NCBI RefSeq assembly: GCF_007625205.1
Contig: NZ_VMNI01000019.1
Span: 1 to 50,174 of the forward strand
Direction: 5' to 3'
Length of the DNA: 50,174 bases
Source: Denitromonas ohlonensis
GTDB lineage: Bacteria; Pseudomonadota; Gammaproteobacteria; Burkholderiales; Rhodocyclaceae
Below the pieces are notes generated by a model. The model searched no databases and was not told the DNA's origin. It saw only the letters and a program-made list of their open reading frames with translations. Of this stretch, positions 42,116 through 50,174 are shown piece by piece. The position numbers were made by a program, and so were the translations under genes. Each line of letters opens with the position of its first letter. The first letter of the stretch is position 1.

Positions 42116-43711
42116 TCAGCGCTTGTCGGCCAGGATCATGTCGGCCGCTTTCTCGGCGATCATGATCGTTGGCGCGTTGGTGTTGCCCGAGACCAGCTCC
42201 GGCATGATCGAGGCATCGACCACGCGCAGATTGCCCAGCCCGTGCACCTTAAGGCGTGCGTCGACCACCGCCATCGGGTCATTCCCCATCTTGCAGGTGC
42301 CGGCCGGGTGGTAAATGGACTGGCTGAAGCGGCGGGCCGCGTCGAGCAGTTCGTCGTCGGTCTGGAACTGCCGGCCGGGCACGAACTCGTCGATGATGTG
42401 TTTCTTGAGTGAGGGCGCCTCGGCAATGGCGCGGGCCACCTTGATGCCGCCGATCACCACCGGGTGGTCGCGTTCATCCGACAGATAGTTGGGCTGGATG
42501 GCCGGATACTTGAGCGGGTCGGAGCTGGTGATGCGCACATGGCCGCGGCTGAACGGGCGCAGCTGGCAGACCGAGGCGGTGAAGGCCGAGAACGGATGCG
42601 CGCCTTCGCCCGGCTTGTCGGCACTGAGCGGCTGCATGTGGAACTGGATGTCCGGGCGATCCACATCCGGGCCCGAGCGGGTGAAGATGGTCACCTGGCT
42701 GGCGGCCAGCGTCAGCGGGCCGGTGCGGTTGAGCATGTACTGCATGCCGATCCACAGCTTGTTGATCGGGTTGTTGACCTCGTCATTGAGCGTTCGCTCG
42801 CGGGTCTTGAGGACCAGACGGACCTGCAGGTGGTCTTGCAGGTTCTCGCCGACGCCGGGCAGGTCGTGAAGCACCGCGACGCCCGCTTTTTGCAATACCT
42901 CGGCCGGGCCGACGCCGGAGTTCTGCAGAATCTGCGGTGAGCCGATGGCGCCCGAGGCCAGAATGACTTCGGCCTTGGCGCGGGCTTGCTGCAGCTTGCC
43001 GCCCTTCATGTATTCCACGCCGACGGCGACCTTGCCTTCGAACAGCACGCGGGTGGTCTGCGCGCGGGTTTCGACGATCAGGTTGTCGCGGCTACGCGCC
43101 GGCTTCAGGAAGCCCTTGGCGGTGCTCCAGCGGAAGCCCTTGTGGGCGGTCTGCTGAAAGTAACCCACGCCTTCCTGTACCGCGCCGTTGTAGTCGTCGT
43201 TGTAGGGGATGCCGATGTCTTTGGCCGCCGCGATGAAGTGGTCGGCGATCGGGCGGCGCAGGCGCAGGTCAGAGACTTTCAGCGGGCCGCCGACGCCGTG
43301 GTATTCGCTCGCGCCGCGCTCCTGGTCTTCGGACTTCTTGAAGTAGGGCAATACCTCGGCAAAGCTCCAGCCCTCGTTGCCCAGCGCAGCCCAGCGGTCG
43401 TAGTCTTCGTGCTGACCGCGTACATACAGCAGGCCGTTGAGCGAGCTGGAGCCGCCCAATACCTTGCCGCGCGGCCACTGCAGCTGACGTCCGGCGATGC
43501 CGGCATCGGCCTCGGTCTTGTAGCACCAGTCGTACTTCGGGTCGTGCATGGTCTTGAAGTAGCCGACCGGGATGTGAATCCACGGGTTGTTGTCCGGGCC
43601 GCCCGCTTCGAGCAGCAGGACGCGGTTGGCCGGGTCGGCCGACAGGCGATTGGCCAGTACGCAGCCGGCAGAGCCAGCACCGACCACAATGTAGTCAACG
43701 TCGATGGACAT
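42116..43711 (-). CDS. GMC-family FAD oxidoreductase, probable isethionate dehydrogenase (IseJ-like)
   Basis: Flavoprotein of 531 aa of the glucose-methanol-choline family. The FAD-binding start is [21 protein letters not shown] (residues 7-27); GMC signatures [21 protein letters not shown] and [18 protein letters not shown] follow. The catalytic His segment is HPAGTCKMG, and the end is [19 protein letters not shown]. Such enzymes oxidise primary alcohols. Beside a TRAP transporter, an IclR gene and xsc/pta, it fits the isethionate dehydrogenase that makes sulfoacetaldehyde for Xsc. Choline or another alcohol remains possible. ATG 43711 has GGAGACGAG upstream. Confidence 0.9.
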   Translation of the reverse strand: MSIDVDYIVVGAGSAGCVLANRLSADPANRVLLLEAGGPDNNPWIHIPVGYFKTMHDPKYDWCYKTEADAGIAGRQLQWPRGKVLGGSSSLNGLLYVRGQHEDYDRWAALGNEGWSFAEVLPYFKKSEDQERGASEYHGVGGPLKVSDLRLRRPIADHFIAAAKDIGIPYNDDYNGAVQEGVGYFQQTAHKGFRWSTAKGFLKPARSRDNLIVETRAQTTRVLFEGKVAVGVEYMKGGKLQQARAKAEVILASGAIGSPQILQNSGVGPAEVLQKAGVAVLHDLPGVGENLQDHLQVRLVLKTRERTLNDEVNNPINKLWIGMQYMLNRTGPLTLAASQVTIFTRSGPDVDRPDIQFHMQPLSADKPGEGAHPFSAFTASVCQLRPFSRGHVRITSSDPLKYPAIQPNYLSDERDHPVVIGGIKVARAIAEAPSLKKHIIDEFVPGRQFQTDDELLDAARRFSQSIYHPAGTCKMGNDPMAVVDARLKVHGLGNLRVVDASIMPELVSGNTNAPTIMIAEKAADMILADKR

Positions 43712-43774
43712 GTTTCTCGTCTCCTGGGGTTCGGTCGATGACACGGCGTGCCCTACCGAAAATCTAGTTATAAA

Positions 43775-43791
43775 TGAAACGTATCGTTCCA
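43775..43791. promoter_or_regulatory. Candidate IclR-type operator
   Basis: TGAAACG-TAT-CGTTCCA, a 17-bp inverted repeat with one mismatched pair, in the 150-bp gap between the divergent GMC and IclR genes. Position and symmetry suit IclR binding. A half-site TGAAACG recurs at 42089-42095, in the gap before dctP. Confidence 0.6.
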
Positions 43792-43861
43792 ATAAATCCT
43801 TGAATGCACTATTGTGGCATTGAGATGAAAAGCCAAGCGCTAATCGCACAAGAGGCCTGAA

Positions 43862-44716
43862 ATGAAACGAAACCCGGACGAGACGAACCAGAATCGCACT
43901 GCAACACCGATTGAGCCCGTTTTTGACGATGTGGAAGACGCGGCCACCTCGGGCGCCAATGAGGACATCCGGCGCTTGCGCCCGCTCACCGTGCTGGAGT
44001 TGCTGACCCACTCACCGCAGCCGCTGACGCTGGCGCAACTGGCGCTTCAGATGCAGGTGCCCAAGAGCACGCTGATGCGGCTGCTGCATTCGATGGAGGC
44101 GCAGGGTTATGTGCTGCACATGCCGGCCGACCGCGGTTATGTGACCGGCACGCGCTCGGTGGCGCTGGCGCTCAACACCTTGCGCGGGTCAAACATGCGC
44201 CGGGAGTGTCGGGCGGTGCTGCGCGCTCTGGTGCGGCGCCTGGGCGAGACCTGCAACCTCACCGTGCCCGACGCCGGGCGGGTGCTCTACGTCGAGCGGG
44301 TCGACACCGCCGAGCCGCTGCGCATGTATGTGCAGCCGGGCACCTGGGTGCCCATGCATTGCACCGCTAGCGGTAAGCTGTTTCTGGCCTCGATGTCATT
44401 GCTTGAGCGGCAGGCGGTGCTCGCGCACATGCCGCTCCCGCGCTCGTCGCCGCGCACCATCACTGACCGGGCCGCGCTGGAAGTCGAGCTGGACCGCATC
44501 GCCAAGCGCGGCGTCGGCATCGACAATGAGGAGTTCGTGCGCGGCATGATCGCCGTCGCCGTGCCGGTGCGCGACCACGAGGGCAAGCTGGTGGCGGCCA
44601 TCGCCTGTCACGGGCCGAGCGCCCGCGTGTCGCTCGAGGACTTGCTCGGCAACGTGCCGCAGATGCGCACCGCTGCCGAACTCATGCGTGATGTGTTGCT
44701 GCCGCGCGAGGCGTGA
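43862..44716 (+). CDS. IclR-family transcriptional regulator of the GMC/TRAP operon
   Basis: Protein of 284 aa. A polar N-terminal extension (residues 1-36) precedes the winged helix-turn-helix (about 38-100; LRPLTVLELLTHSPQPLTLAQLALQMQVPKSTLMRLLHSME). The effector-binding domain follows (about 115-275; GETCNLTVPDAGRVLYVERVD and SGKLFLASMS). It is divergent from the GMC-TRAP operon with a palindromic candidate operator between, so it is the likely regulator, possibly sensing isethionate or sulfoacetaldehyde. It is related to the partial IclR protein at 2-547 but clearly distinct. Confidence 0.93.
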   Translation: MKRNPDETNQNRTATPIEPVFDDVEDAATSGANEDIRRLRPLTVLELLTHSPQPLTLAQLALQMQVPKSTLMRLLHSMEAQGYVLHMPADRGYVTGTRSVALALNTLRGSNMRRECRAVLRALVRRLGETCNLTVPDAGRVLYVERVDTAEPLRMYVQPGTWVPMHCTASGKLFLASMSLLERQAVLAHMPLPRSSPRTITDRAALEVELDRIAKRGVGIDNEEFVRGMIAVAVPVRDHEGKLVAAIACHGPSARVSLEDLLGNVPQMRTAAELMRDVLLPREA

Positions 44717-44740
44717 CGCGGGGGCGGGCCCCCGGCGTGC

Positions 44741-46621
44741 TCAGACTTTAAATCGCGCCAGCAGCGCGTTTTGCTGGCCGATGTGCTCGACCATGGAGGC
44801 GCACAGACCAACCCGCGTCTTCGCCCCGCCAGCGACCTCCTGACTGATGTCGCGGATGCTGCCGGTGCGCTGGTTCAACTCGCCGGCCCGAGTGCTTTGC
44901 GCTTTGGCGCTATCGGCGATCTGCAGATTCAAGTCGTTGATTCGGGTAATCGCCGTTCTGACTTCGCCAAGAATGGTGTTCGCCGTGCTGGCGTCTTCGA
45001 CGGTCTGGACCGCGGTTTTGCTGCATTGGCGCATGTTGTTTTCGGCCAGCGTCACGCCGCTTTGCAGCTGCTCGATGATGTTGCGGATTTCGCCGGTGGA
45101 CTCCTGGGTCAGCGAGGCCAGGGTGCGCACCTCGTCGGCCACCACCGCAAAACCCCGCCCCGACTCGCCGGCGCGCGCCGCTTCAATGGCCGCGTTGAGT
45201 GCCAGCAGGTTGGTCTGATCGGCGATGCCGGTGATCTTGGCCAGGATGCTGTCGATGTTCTTGCTCAGCTGCACCAGCTTGTTGATCGACTGGCCCGTGT
45301 CGCTCAGGTCATTGGCCAGGCGGCCGATCGCGTCCGAGGACTGCGACACCACTTTCACGCCTTGCTCGGTTTGGGTGTTGGCGGCCTGGGCGGCATGGGC
45401 CGCGGCGGCCGCCTGATCGGCCACGGAGATCGCCGTGCTGTTCATGCCATCCATTTCAGCCGCCAGCTGATCGAGCTCTTCGAGCTGGCGGTGCAGCCGG
45501 CCGGCCGCGGTTTGTACCTGGCTGGAGGTTTCGGAGCTGGCGTCGCTGACCTGACTGGCCTTGCCCATGACGTTGCCGATCAGCGACTGCAGCGACTCAA
45601 CAAAGCGGTTGAACTCCTGCGACAGCTGCGCGACCTCGTCCTTGCCATCGGCCGGCAGACGGCGGGTCAGGTCGCCCGCGCCCCCGTTGATCTCCTGCAA
45701 GGCCTGATGCAGGCGTTGCAGTGGGGTGAGCATGCGGCCCATCAGCGCGGCCAGCACGATGATGCTCAGCACCACGCCAATGACCGTGCCGATGATCGCG
45801 CGCACGGTGGCCGCCTGCGCCTCCTGCATCAGCACGGCTTTATCCAGCGCGATGCCCAGATACCACTCCATGCCCTTCAGATTGCTGAGCGGCGTGAAGG
45901 ACACCATCAGCTCCTTGCCGCCGCTTTGCACCGTGGCCAGCGTGGCCTGGAGCGCGGGGCGCTGGTTGTCGAACAGTTCTTCATACGGCTTGCCATTGCG
46001 GCTGGCGTCCGGGTGCGAAATGATCTTGCCGTTGCCCGCCATCAGGAAGGCTTGGCCCGCGCCGTTGAGGTCCAGCGCGTTGACGGCGTCCGAGATGGTC
46101 TTCAGGCTCAGGTCGCCGCCGAAGGCGCCCATGAACTGGCCCTTGTCGGTCAGCTTGGCCACGGCCGAGATCAGGATCTCGCCGGTGGCGGCATCGGCAT
46201 AGGGCTCGGTGAGCGCGGCGCGGGGGCTGTCCTTGGCCACGGGATACCAGGGCCGCTTGCGGGCGTCCCAGGCGGTGGGGTTCCAGCTTTGGGTGTTGGT
46301 GATGCGCTGGCCGTCGGTCTCCAGGCCACCAAAGATCAGCAGGAATTGCTCTTTGAGAATCGGCTGGTCGAAGACTCGCTGGATGTGCTCGGGGGTGAAT
46401 TCGGCGTCCACGCTTTGCGACATCATGTCGATCAGTTGCAGCTTGCCGTTGAGCCAGTTCTCGATCTGCCGCGCCAGCGCGCTGCCCGATTGCGAAATGC
46501 TCGACTCGGCCTGGCTTTGCAGGCTGCTGCGTAATTGACTGACCTGAATCCATGACAGGATGCCGACGGTCAGAAATAGTACGGCCGCGGCCGCGATGCC
46601 GACTTTGTGGGAAATCTTCAC
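44741..46621 (-). CDS. Methyl-accepting chemotaxis protein with dCache sensor
   Basis: Inner-membrane chemoreceptor of 626 aa. TM1 lies at residues 7-27. A periplasmic double-Cache domain spans about 33-275, TM2 about 285-310 ([20 protein letters not shown]), then HAMP and the cytoplasmic signalling region with the conserved tip [36 protein letters not shown]. In the distal Cache pocket it has W118, R123, W125, Y126, V128, Y141 and D170. Compared with the amino-acid dCache motif I recall (Y, R, W, Y, D, Y, D at the same spacing), five of seven are kept. GTG 46621 is preferred because GGAGAC is upstream; an upstream in-frame start would lack a signal-like start. Its place inside the sulfonate cluster suggests a C2-sulfonate ligand. 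Confidence 0.92.
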   Translation of the reverse strand: MKISHKVGIAAAAVLFLTVGILSWIQVSQLRSSLQSQAESSISQSGSALARQIENWLNGKLQLIDMMSQSVDAEFTPEHIQRVFDQPILKEQFLLIFGGLETDGQRITNTQSWNPTAWDARKRPWYPVAKDSPRAALTEPYADAATGEILISAVAKLTDKGQFMGAFGGDLSLKTISDAVNALDLNGAGQAFLMAGNGKIISHPDASRNGKPYEELFDNQRPALQATLATVQSGGKELMVSFTPLSNLKGMEWYLGIALDKAVLMQEAQAATVRAIIGTVIGVVLSIIVLAALMGRMLTPLQRLHQALQEINGGAGDLTRRLPADGKDEVAQLSQEFNRFVESLQSLIGNVMGKASQVSDASSETSSQVQTAAGRLHRQLEELDQLAAEMDGMNSTAISVADQAAAAAHAAQAANTQTEQGVKVVSQSSDAIGRLANDLSDTGQSINKLVQLSKNIDSILAKITGIADQTNLLALNAAIEAARAGESGRGFAVVADEVRTLASLTQESTGEIRNIIEQLQSGVTLAENNMRQCSKTAVQTVEDASTANTILGEVRTAITRINDLNLQIADSAKAQSTRAGELNQRTGSIRDISQEVAGGAKTRVGLCASMVEHIGQQNALLARFKV

Positions 46622-46713
46622 GATGCATGTCTCCGTTGGGCTGCGCCTTGAGCGCAACTCGGGTTAAGCCCAGATCGATGTCTGGTTTCCGGTGTTATCG
46701 GACATGCGGCGGT

Positions 46714-47472
46714 TTACTGAAGGGCGCTGACTGCGGAGGCGATCAGGCTCAGACCAATCAGGATCAGTACGCTGAAGGCGATGCGCCTGAGCGTGGTCGG
46801 TGCGACCGGGGGCGGGTAGCGTCGCCCGGCAAAGGCGGCCCCTGCGACCAGCACGAAGGCGAAGCCGGTGAGCAGCCAGACCTCGGTGGTGAGCCCGCCC
46901 TGGGCGCCGACGAACACGGTGCGGCTGGCCGAGGTAAAGGTGAACACCAGCAACAGCATGCTGCGCACCGCGGGCAGTGCCATCGGTTGCCGATAGAAAT
47001 GGAAGATCACCGGCGGACCAGCCATGCCGAACAGGCCGCCAAAAAGACCCGCGAGCACGCCACTGACGAAGAAGCTGCGGTTGGGCGAGCGTTCGGCCAG
47101 CTGGGTGGGGCGTAGCGCAAAGACGATGCCGCTGTAGGTGATCACGACGCCGAGCAGCAGCTTGAGTGCGGTGGCCGCGACCGCGCTGAGATAGTCGAGC
47201 AGCAGCACGCCGGCGACAATCGCCGGCACCACGCCGATCAGCACCGCGCGGGCCGCCGGCCAGTCGATGAGATGCAGGTTCCCGCGCAGCGCGATCGCGC
47301 TGTTGGTCAGCGCCATCAGGCTGACCACCGCCGCCACCACCGGCAGCGGCGCCAGATCAAAGCCGCTCGCCGCCCCCATCACGATCATGCCCAGTCCAAA
47401 ACCGGTGACGGTCTGGAAATAGGTGCCGATGGCGAAGAAGGCCAGCAGGGCGATGAGGGCGGGATCGGGCAT
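46714..47472 (-). CDS. TauE/SafE-family sulfite/anion exporter
   Basis: Membrane protein of 252 aa with about eight helices. The start ALIALLAFFAIGTYFQTVTGFGLGMIVMGAASGF and the repeat segment SGVLAGLFGGLFGMAGPPVIFHFY are the two TauE/SafE hallmarks. It would export the sulfite or sulfate released by Xsc. It starts five bases after the pta stop, so the pair is one transcription unit. Substrate assignment rests on the xsc-pta context. Confidence 0.9.
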   Translation of the reverse strand: MPDPALIALLAFFAIGTYFQTVTGFGLGMIVMGAASGFDLAPLPVVAAVVSLMALTNSAIALRGNLHLIDWPAARAVLIGVVPAIVAGVLLLDYLSAVAATALKLLLGVVITYSGIVFALRPTQLAERSPNRSFFVSGVLAGLFGGLFGMAGPPVIFHFYRQPMALPAVRSMLLLVFTFTSASRTVFVGAQGGLTTEVWLLTGFAFVLVAGAAFAGRRYPPPVAPTTLRRIAFSVLILIGLSLIASAVSALQ

Positions 47473-47477
47473 GCCGG

Positions 47478-48491
47478 TCAGGCCTGGGCTGCGGCGGCGC
47501 TGTGGCCTTGCACCACGGTCACGGCGATCACATGGAACACGTCCTCTGCGCTGCAGCCACGCGACAAGTCGTTGGCCGGCTGGCTCAGGCCTTGCATCAG
47601 CGGGCCGATGGCGACCGCGCCGCCGACCCGCTCGGCCAGCTTGTAGCCGATGTTGCCGGCTTCGAGATTGGGAAAGATCAGCACGTTGGCGTTGCCTTTG
47701 ACCTGTGAGTCCGGCAGTTTGCGGTTGGCGATTTCAGCGACGATGGCGGCGTCGAGTTGCACGTCTTCGTCAATCGCCATGGTCGGGCGCTGTGTCTTCA
47801 CGCGGCGCGCGGCCTCGACCACCTTGTCCACGGCCGCATGTCGGGCGCTGCCGCGTGTGGAGAACGATAGCATTGCCACGCGCGGCTCTTCCATCAGCAG
47901 GTCGCGCGCGCTGTCGGCGGCGGCCATGGCGATTTCCGACAACTCTTCCGCATTCGGATCGACCACCAGCCCGCAGTCTGAAAAGATCAGCCCGCCCTTG
48001 AGCGAGTGGAAGGGCTCGCACATCATCATCAGGAAGAAGCTGGAGATCAGCTTGAAGCCGGGCTTCACCCCCAGAATCTGGATGGCCGCGCGCACCACAT
48101 CACCCGTGGTGTGGACCGCACCCGACACGGTGCCATCGGCGTGGCCGGTCTTGACCAGCAAATTGGCGCAGATCAGCGGCTGGGCGGCCTGTTCGGCGGC
48201 CTGCTCGCGGGTCATGCCTTTGTGGCGACGCAGTTCGAATAGGGCGTCGGTCAGCTCGGGCATGAGTGGCGAATCGGTCGGGTCAACAAAGTCGACGCCG
48301 TCCAGCGGCAGGCCTTCCTTGGCGGCGAGCGCTTCGGCGTTGGCCCGGTTGCCAACCAGAATGATTCGGGCGATGCCTTGCTGGGTAGCGCGGACGGCTG
48401 CGGTCAGAACACGCGCGTCGTCGCCTTCGGAGAGGGCGATGCGGCCCGGTGCTTTGCGGGCCTGCTCGATGATGCGATTCAGTGCTTTCAT
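47478..48491 (-). CDS. pta: Phosphate acetyltransferase, short form
   Basis: Enzyme of 337 aa converting acetyl phosphate and CoA to acetyl-CoA and phosphate. It has only the PTA/PTB catalytic domain (LNRIIEQARKAPGRIALSEGDDARVL, HADGTVSGAVHTTGDVVRAAIQILG, FSTRGSARHAAVDKVVEA, PNLEAGNIGYKLAERVGGAVAIGPLMQGL), without the N-terminal extension of long forms. ATG 48491 sits nine bases after GGAG; ATG 48497 is too close to it. Located between xsc and the TauE/SafE gene, it would convert the acetyl phosphate made by Xsc. Confidence 0.95.
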   Translation of the reverse strand: MKALNRIIEQARKAPGRIALSEGDDARVLTAAVRATQQGIARIILVGNRANAEALAAKEGLPLDGVDFVDPTDSPLMPELTDALFELRRHKGMTREQAAEQAAQPLICANLLVKTGHADGTVSGAVHTTGDVVRAAIQILGVKPGFKLISSFFLMMMCEPFHSLKGGLIFSDCGLVVDPNAEELSEIAMAAADSARDLLMEEPRVAMLSFSTRGSARHAAVDKVVEAARRVKTQRPTMAIDEDVQLDAAIVAEIANRKLPDSQVKGNANVLIFPNLEAGNIGYKLAERVGGAVAIGPLMQGLSQPANDLSRGCSAEDVFHVIAVTVVQGHSAAAAQA

Positions 48492-48540
48492 GATCATCAG
48501 CTCCAGTGTCGGGTGACGGGGGAGCCCGTCAGCCAACCGA

Positions 48541-48591
48541 AAAAAATATGCCGGAACGATGCATCGGGGGAATGATGCTGACGTTCCGGCA
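48541..48591 (-). terminator. Rho-independent terminator between xsc and pta
   Basis: On the minus strand TGCCGGAACG pairs with CGTTCCGGCA over 10 bp. Inside it GCATC pairs with GATGC, giving a long stacked hairpin. It is followed by TATTTTTTTCGG. Position is 65 bp after the xsc stop and 50 bp before the pta start. Confidence 0.87.
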
Positions 48592-48655
48592 AAGCCTCTA
48601 CCCCGTTATGCGAGGGCGGGGCGAGGCGGGAGGAGAAATACGGTCAGGGCCGCCC

Positions 48656-50174
48656 TTAAACGTAGTCTTTGTACTTGTCGAGGTGACGCACCGGCTTGGA
48701 CAGCGCATCGCGGCGGAACGGGTCGCCCAGCTCGCGGGTACACATGATCTCGATGATGGTCGTCTTGCCCTCGTTCATCTGCATGTCGATGGCCTTCTTC
48801 AGTGCCGGGCCCACGTCCTCGATCTTGTCGACCGTGATGCCCTCGGCGCCCATGGCGCGGGCGATCTCGGCAAAGGAGGTGTTGTCCAGCTCACCGGCGA
48901 CGAAGCGACGGTTGTAGAAGTCGACCTGGTTCTTCTTCTCGGCACCCCACTGACGGTTGTGGAAGACCACCGCCGTGACCGGAATGTTGTGACGCACGCA
49001 GGTCATGGTTTCCATCAGGCTCATGCCCCAGGCGCCGTCACCGGCGTAGGAGATGGCCGGGCGATCGGGGGCCGCGGCCTTGGCACCGATGATGGTCGGG
49101 AAGGCGTAACCGCAGTTACCGAAGCTCATCGCGGCGAAGAAGGAGCGCGGCTCCTCGAAGCGCAGATAGCTGTTGGCCACCGAGTTGATGTTGCCAATGT
49201 CGGTCGACACCATCGCACGCGGCGGCATCGCCTTCTCCAGCTCGCGCAGCACCTGACGCGGGTGCAGGTAGTCGCCGCCCTGGAAAGTCTTCTCTTTCGC
49301 GTTCTCCTCGATCATGTCCAGGCTGAACGCATCCTTCTCGTGGGTCCACTCGTCGAGCTCCTTCTCCCACGCGGCCTTCTCGTTGGCGATGATCGCGGCG
49401 CGCTCGCCACGGTTCGCGTCACACACCAGATCCTTGCCCGCCAGACGGCTGGTCAGCGCAATCGCCGAGGCCTTCGCGTCGCCGCAGATACCCACCGAGA
49501 TCTTCTTCACCAGACCCAGCATCTTGTTGTCCGCGTCGATCTGAATGATCTTCGCCTGCTTGGGCCAGTAGTCCATACCGTGCTGGGGCAGCGTGCCGAA
49601 GGGGCCCAGACGCGAACCGAGCGCGATGACCACGTCGGCCTGCGCCATCAGCTTCATCGCCGCCTTGGAACCCTGGTAGCCCAGCGGGCCGCACCACAGC
49701 GGGTGGCTGGCCGGGAAGGAATCGTTGTGCAGATAGCTATTGACCACCGGCGCACCCAGGCGCTCGGCCAGTGCCTTGCACTCTTCGATCGCACCCGACA
49801 TCACCACACCACCGCCCGAGATGATCACCGGGAACTTGGCCGTGGCCAGCAGCTCGGCCGCCTCGTTCAGCGACTGCTCGCCGCCGGGGCCGCGATCCAG
49901 ACGCGAAGGCTTCGGAATCTCGCAGGTGATCTCGCCATAGAAATAGTCACGCGGAATGTTCAGCTGCGTCGGGCCCATCTCGCTCATGGCGCGATCAAAG
50001 CAGCGACCCGTGTACTCGGCCATCCGGGCCGGATGCGTCACATGGCCCTGGTACTTCGTGAACTCCTGGAACATCGGCAGCTGGTTGCACTCCTGAAAGC
50101 CGCCCAGACCCATCGTGCCCGTGCCCGTCTCCGGCGTGATCATCACCACCGGGGTGTGCGCCCAGTAAGCGGCC
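48656..50174 (-). CDS. xsc: Sulfoacetaldehyde acetyltransferase (5' end outside window)
   Basis: Thiamine diphosphate enzyme that cleaves sulfoacetaldehyde with phosphate to acetyl phosphate and sulfite. The frame is open to the window edge, reading AAYWAHTPVVMITPETGTG, so the N-terminal ThDP-pyrimidine part is missing only because the window ends. The visible part has the central domain (about PVIISGGGVVMSG) and the PP domain with the ThDP/Mg motif GDGAWGMSLMETMTCVRHNIPVTAVVFHN. The segments GFQECNQLPMFQEFTKYQGHV, FGNCGYAFP and NRQWGAEKKNQVDFYNRRFVAGEL are typical of Xsc. It is the central enzyme of isethionate/taurine degradation and leads into pta and the TauE/SafE gene, though a strong terminator separates it from them. 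Confidence 0.95.
   Translation of the reverse strand, partial: AAYWAHTPVVMITPETGTGTMGLGGFQECNQLPMFQEFTKYQGHVTHPARMAEYTGRCFDRAMSEMGPTQLNIPRDYFYGEITCEIPKPSRLDRGPGGEQSLNEAAELLATAKFPVIISGGGVVMSGAIEECKALAERLGAPVVNSYLHNDSFPASHPLWCGPLGYQGSKAAMKLMAQADVVIALGSRLGPFGTLPQHGMDYWPKQAKIIQIDADNKMLGLVKKISVGICGDAKASAIALTSRLAGKDLVCDANRGERAAIIANEKAAWEKELDEWTHEKDAFSLDMIEENAKEKTFQGGDYLHPRQVLRELEKAMPPRAMVSTDIGNINSVANSYLRFEEPRSFFAAMSFGNCGYAFPTIIGAKAAAPDRPAISYAGDGAWGMSLMETMTCVRHNIPVTAVVFHNRQWGAEKKNQVDFYNRRFVAGELDNTSFAEIARAMGAEGITVDKIEDVGPALKKAIDMQMNEGKTTIIEIMCTRELGDPFRRDALSKPVRHLDKYKDYV

Noticed and set aside
44771-46534. Open frame of 587 codons opposite the chemoreceptor
   Set aside because: Shadow frame; the chemoreceptor on the minus strand has intact TM, Cache, HAMP and signalling regions.
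48656-50174. xsc as a truncated pseudogene
   Set aside because: The frame is open and matches Xsc up to the window edge; it is cut by the window, not by mutation.

Overview
The window is a GC-rich, densely coding bacterial chromosome segment. The Bug/TctC and DctP solute receptors, short intergenic spaces, LysR/IclR/RpiR regulators beside catabolic operons, and a canonical CobS all fit a metabolically versatile betaproteobacterium, perhaps of the Azoarcus/Thauera/Rhodocyclales kind. That placement is inference; there is no rRNA or tRNA gene to anchor it. I found no integrase, CRISPR array, complete insertion sequence or prophage.

Layout. (1) 1-4.5 kb: the 3' part of an IclR regulator, then a tightly packed set encoding a CobS AAA+ ATPase, a CobT-like VWA protein, a cupin and two Lin0512-family proteins of unknown function. 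No CobN or cobalamin gene is next to them. (2) 4.5-7.7 kb: a long spacer with repeats and palindromes, then a SulP anion transporter with a tandem universal stress protein. (3) 7.7-14.6 kb: a minus-strand operon of a tripartite tricarboxylate transporter (TctB-TctA-TctC), RidA, an FAD amino acid dehydrogenase and an Asp/Glu-type racemase, with a divergent LysR gene. (4) 14.6-20 kb: flavin reductase-like protein, Cys-rich secreted protein, an Fe-S protein with a periplasmic thioredoxin, a diguanylate cyclase and an ABC exporter. (5) 20-23.7 kb: glyA-sdaA (glycine to serine to pyruvate) with a divergent LysR gene. (6) 23.7-26.2 kb: an accessory patch with a DUF2502 protein, a REP-associated tyrosine transposase (RAYT) bracketed by REP elements, and an integron-type gene cassette (alpha/beta hydrolase plus attC). 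(7) 26.2-29.7 kb: a TyrR-like sigma-54 activator divergent from dadA-ridA, with two operator-like palindromes and a sigma-54 promoter. (8) 29.8-31.1 kb: an Mrr-like nuclease with membrane segments plus a small exported protein. (9) 31.4-36.1 kb: an RpiR regulator with crotonase, ADP-forming acyl-CoA synthetase and a second crotonase. (10) 36.2-38.9 kb: haloacid dehalogenase-like protein, BASS-type transporter and an AraC regulator. (11) 38.9-50.2 kb: a C2-sulfonate region with TRAP transporter, GMC dehydrogenase, IclR regulator, chemoreceptor, TauE/SafE exporter, Pta and Xsc.

How they work together. Region 11 reads as isethionate (2-hydroxyethanesulfonate) dissimilation: TRAP uptake, oxidation to sulfoacetaldehyde by a GMC dehydrogenase, Xsc giving acetyl phosphate and sulfite, Pta giving acetyl-CoA, and TauE/SafE exporting the anion. 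A dCache chemoreceptor sits inside this cluster. Regions 3 and 7 each pair an FAD amino acid dehydrogenase with a RidA imine deaminase, and with glyA-sdaA give a strong amino acid catabolism theme.

The items most worth a second look are the CobS/CobT-cupin-Lin0512 cluster, the chemoreceptor in the sulfonate cluster with a partly altered amino-acid-binding motif, and the solitary attC cassette next to a RAYT/REP array.
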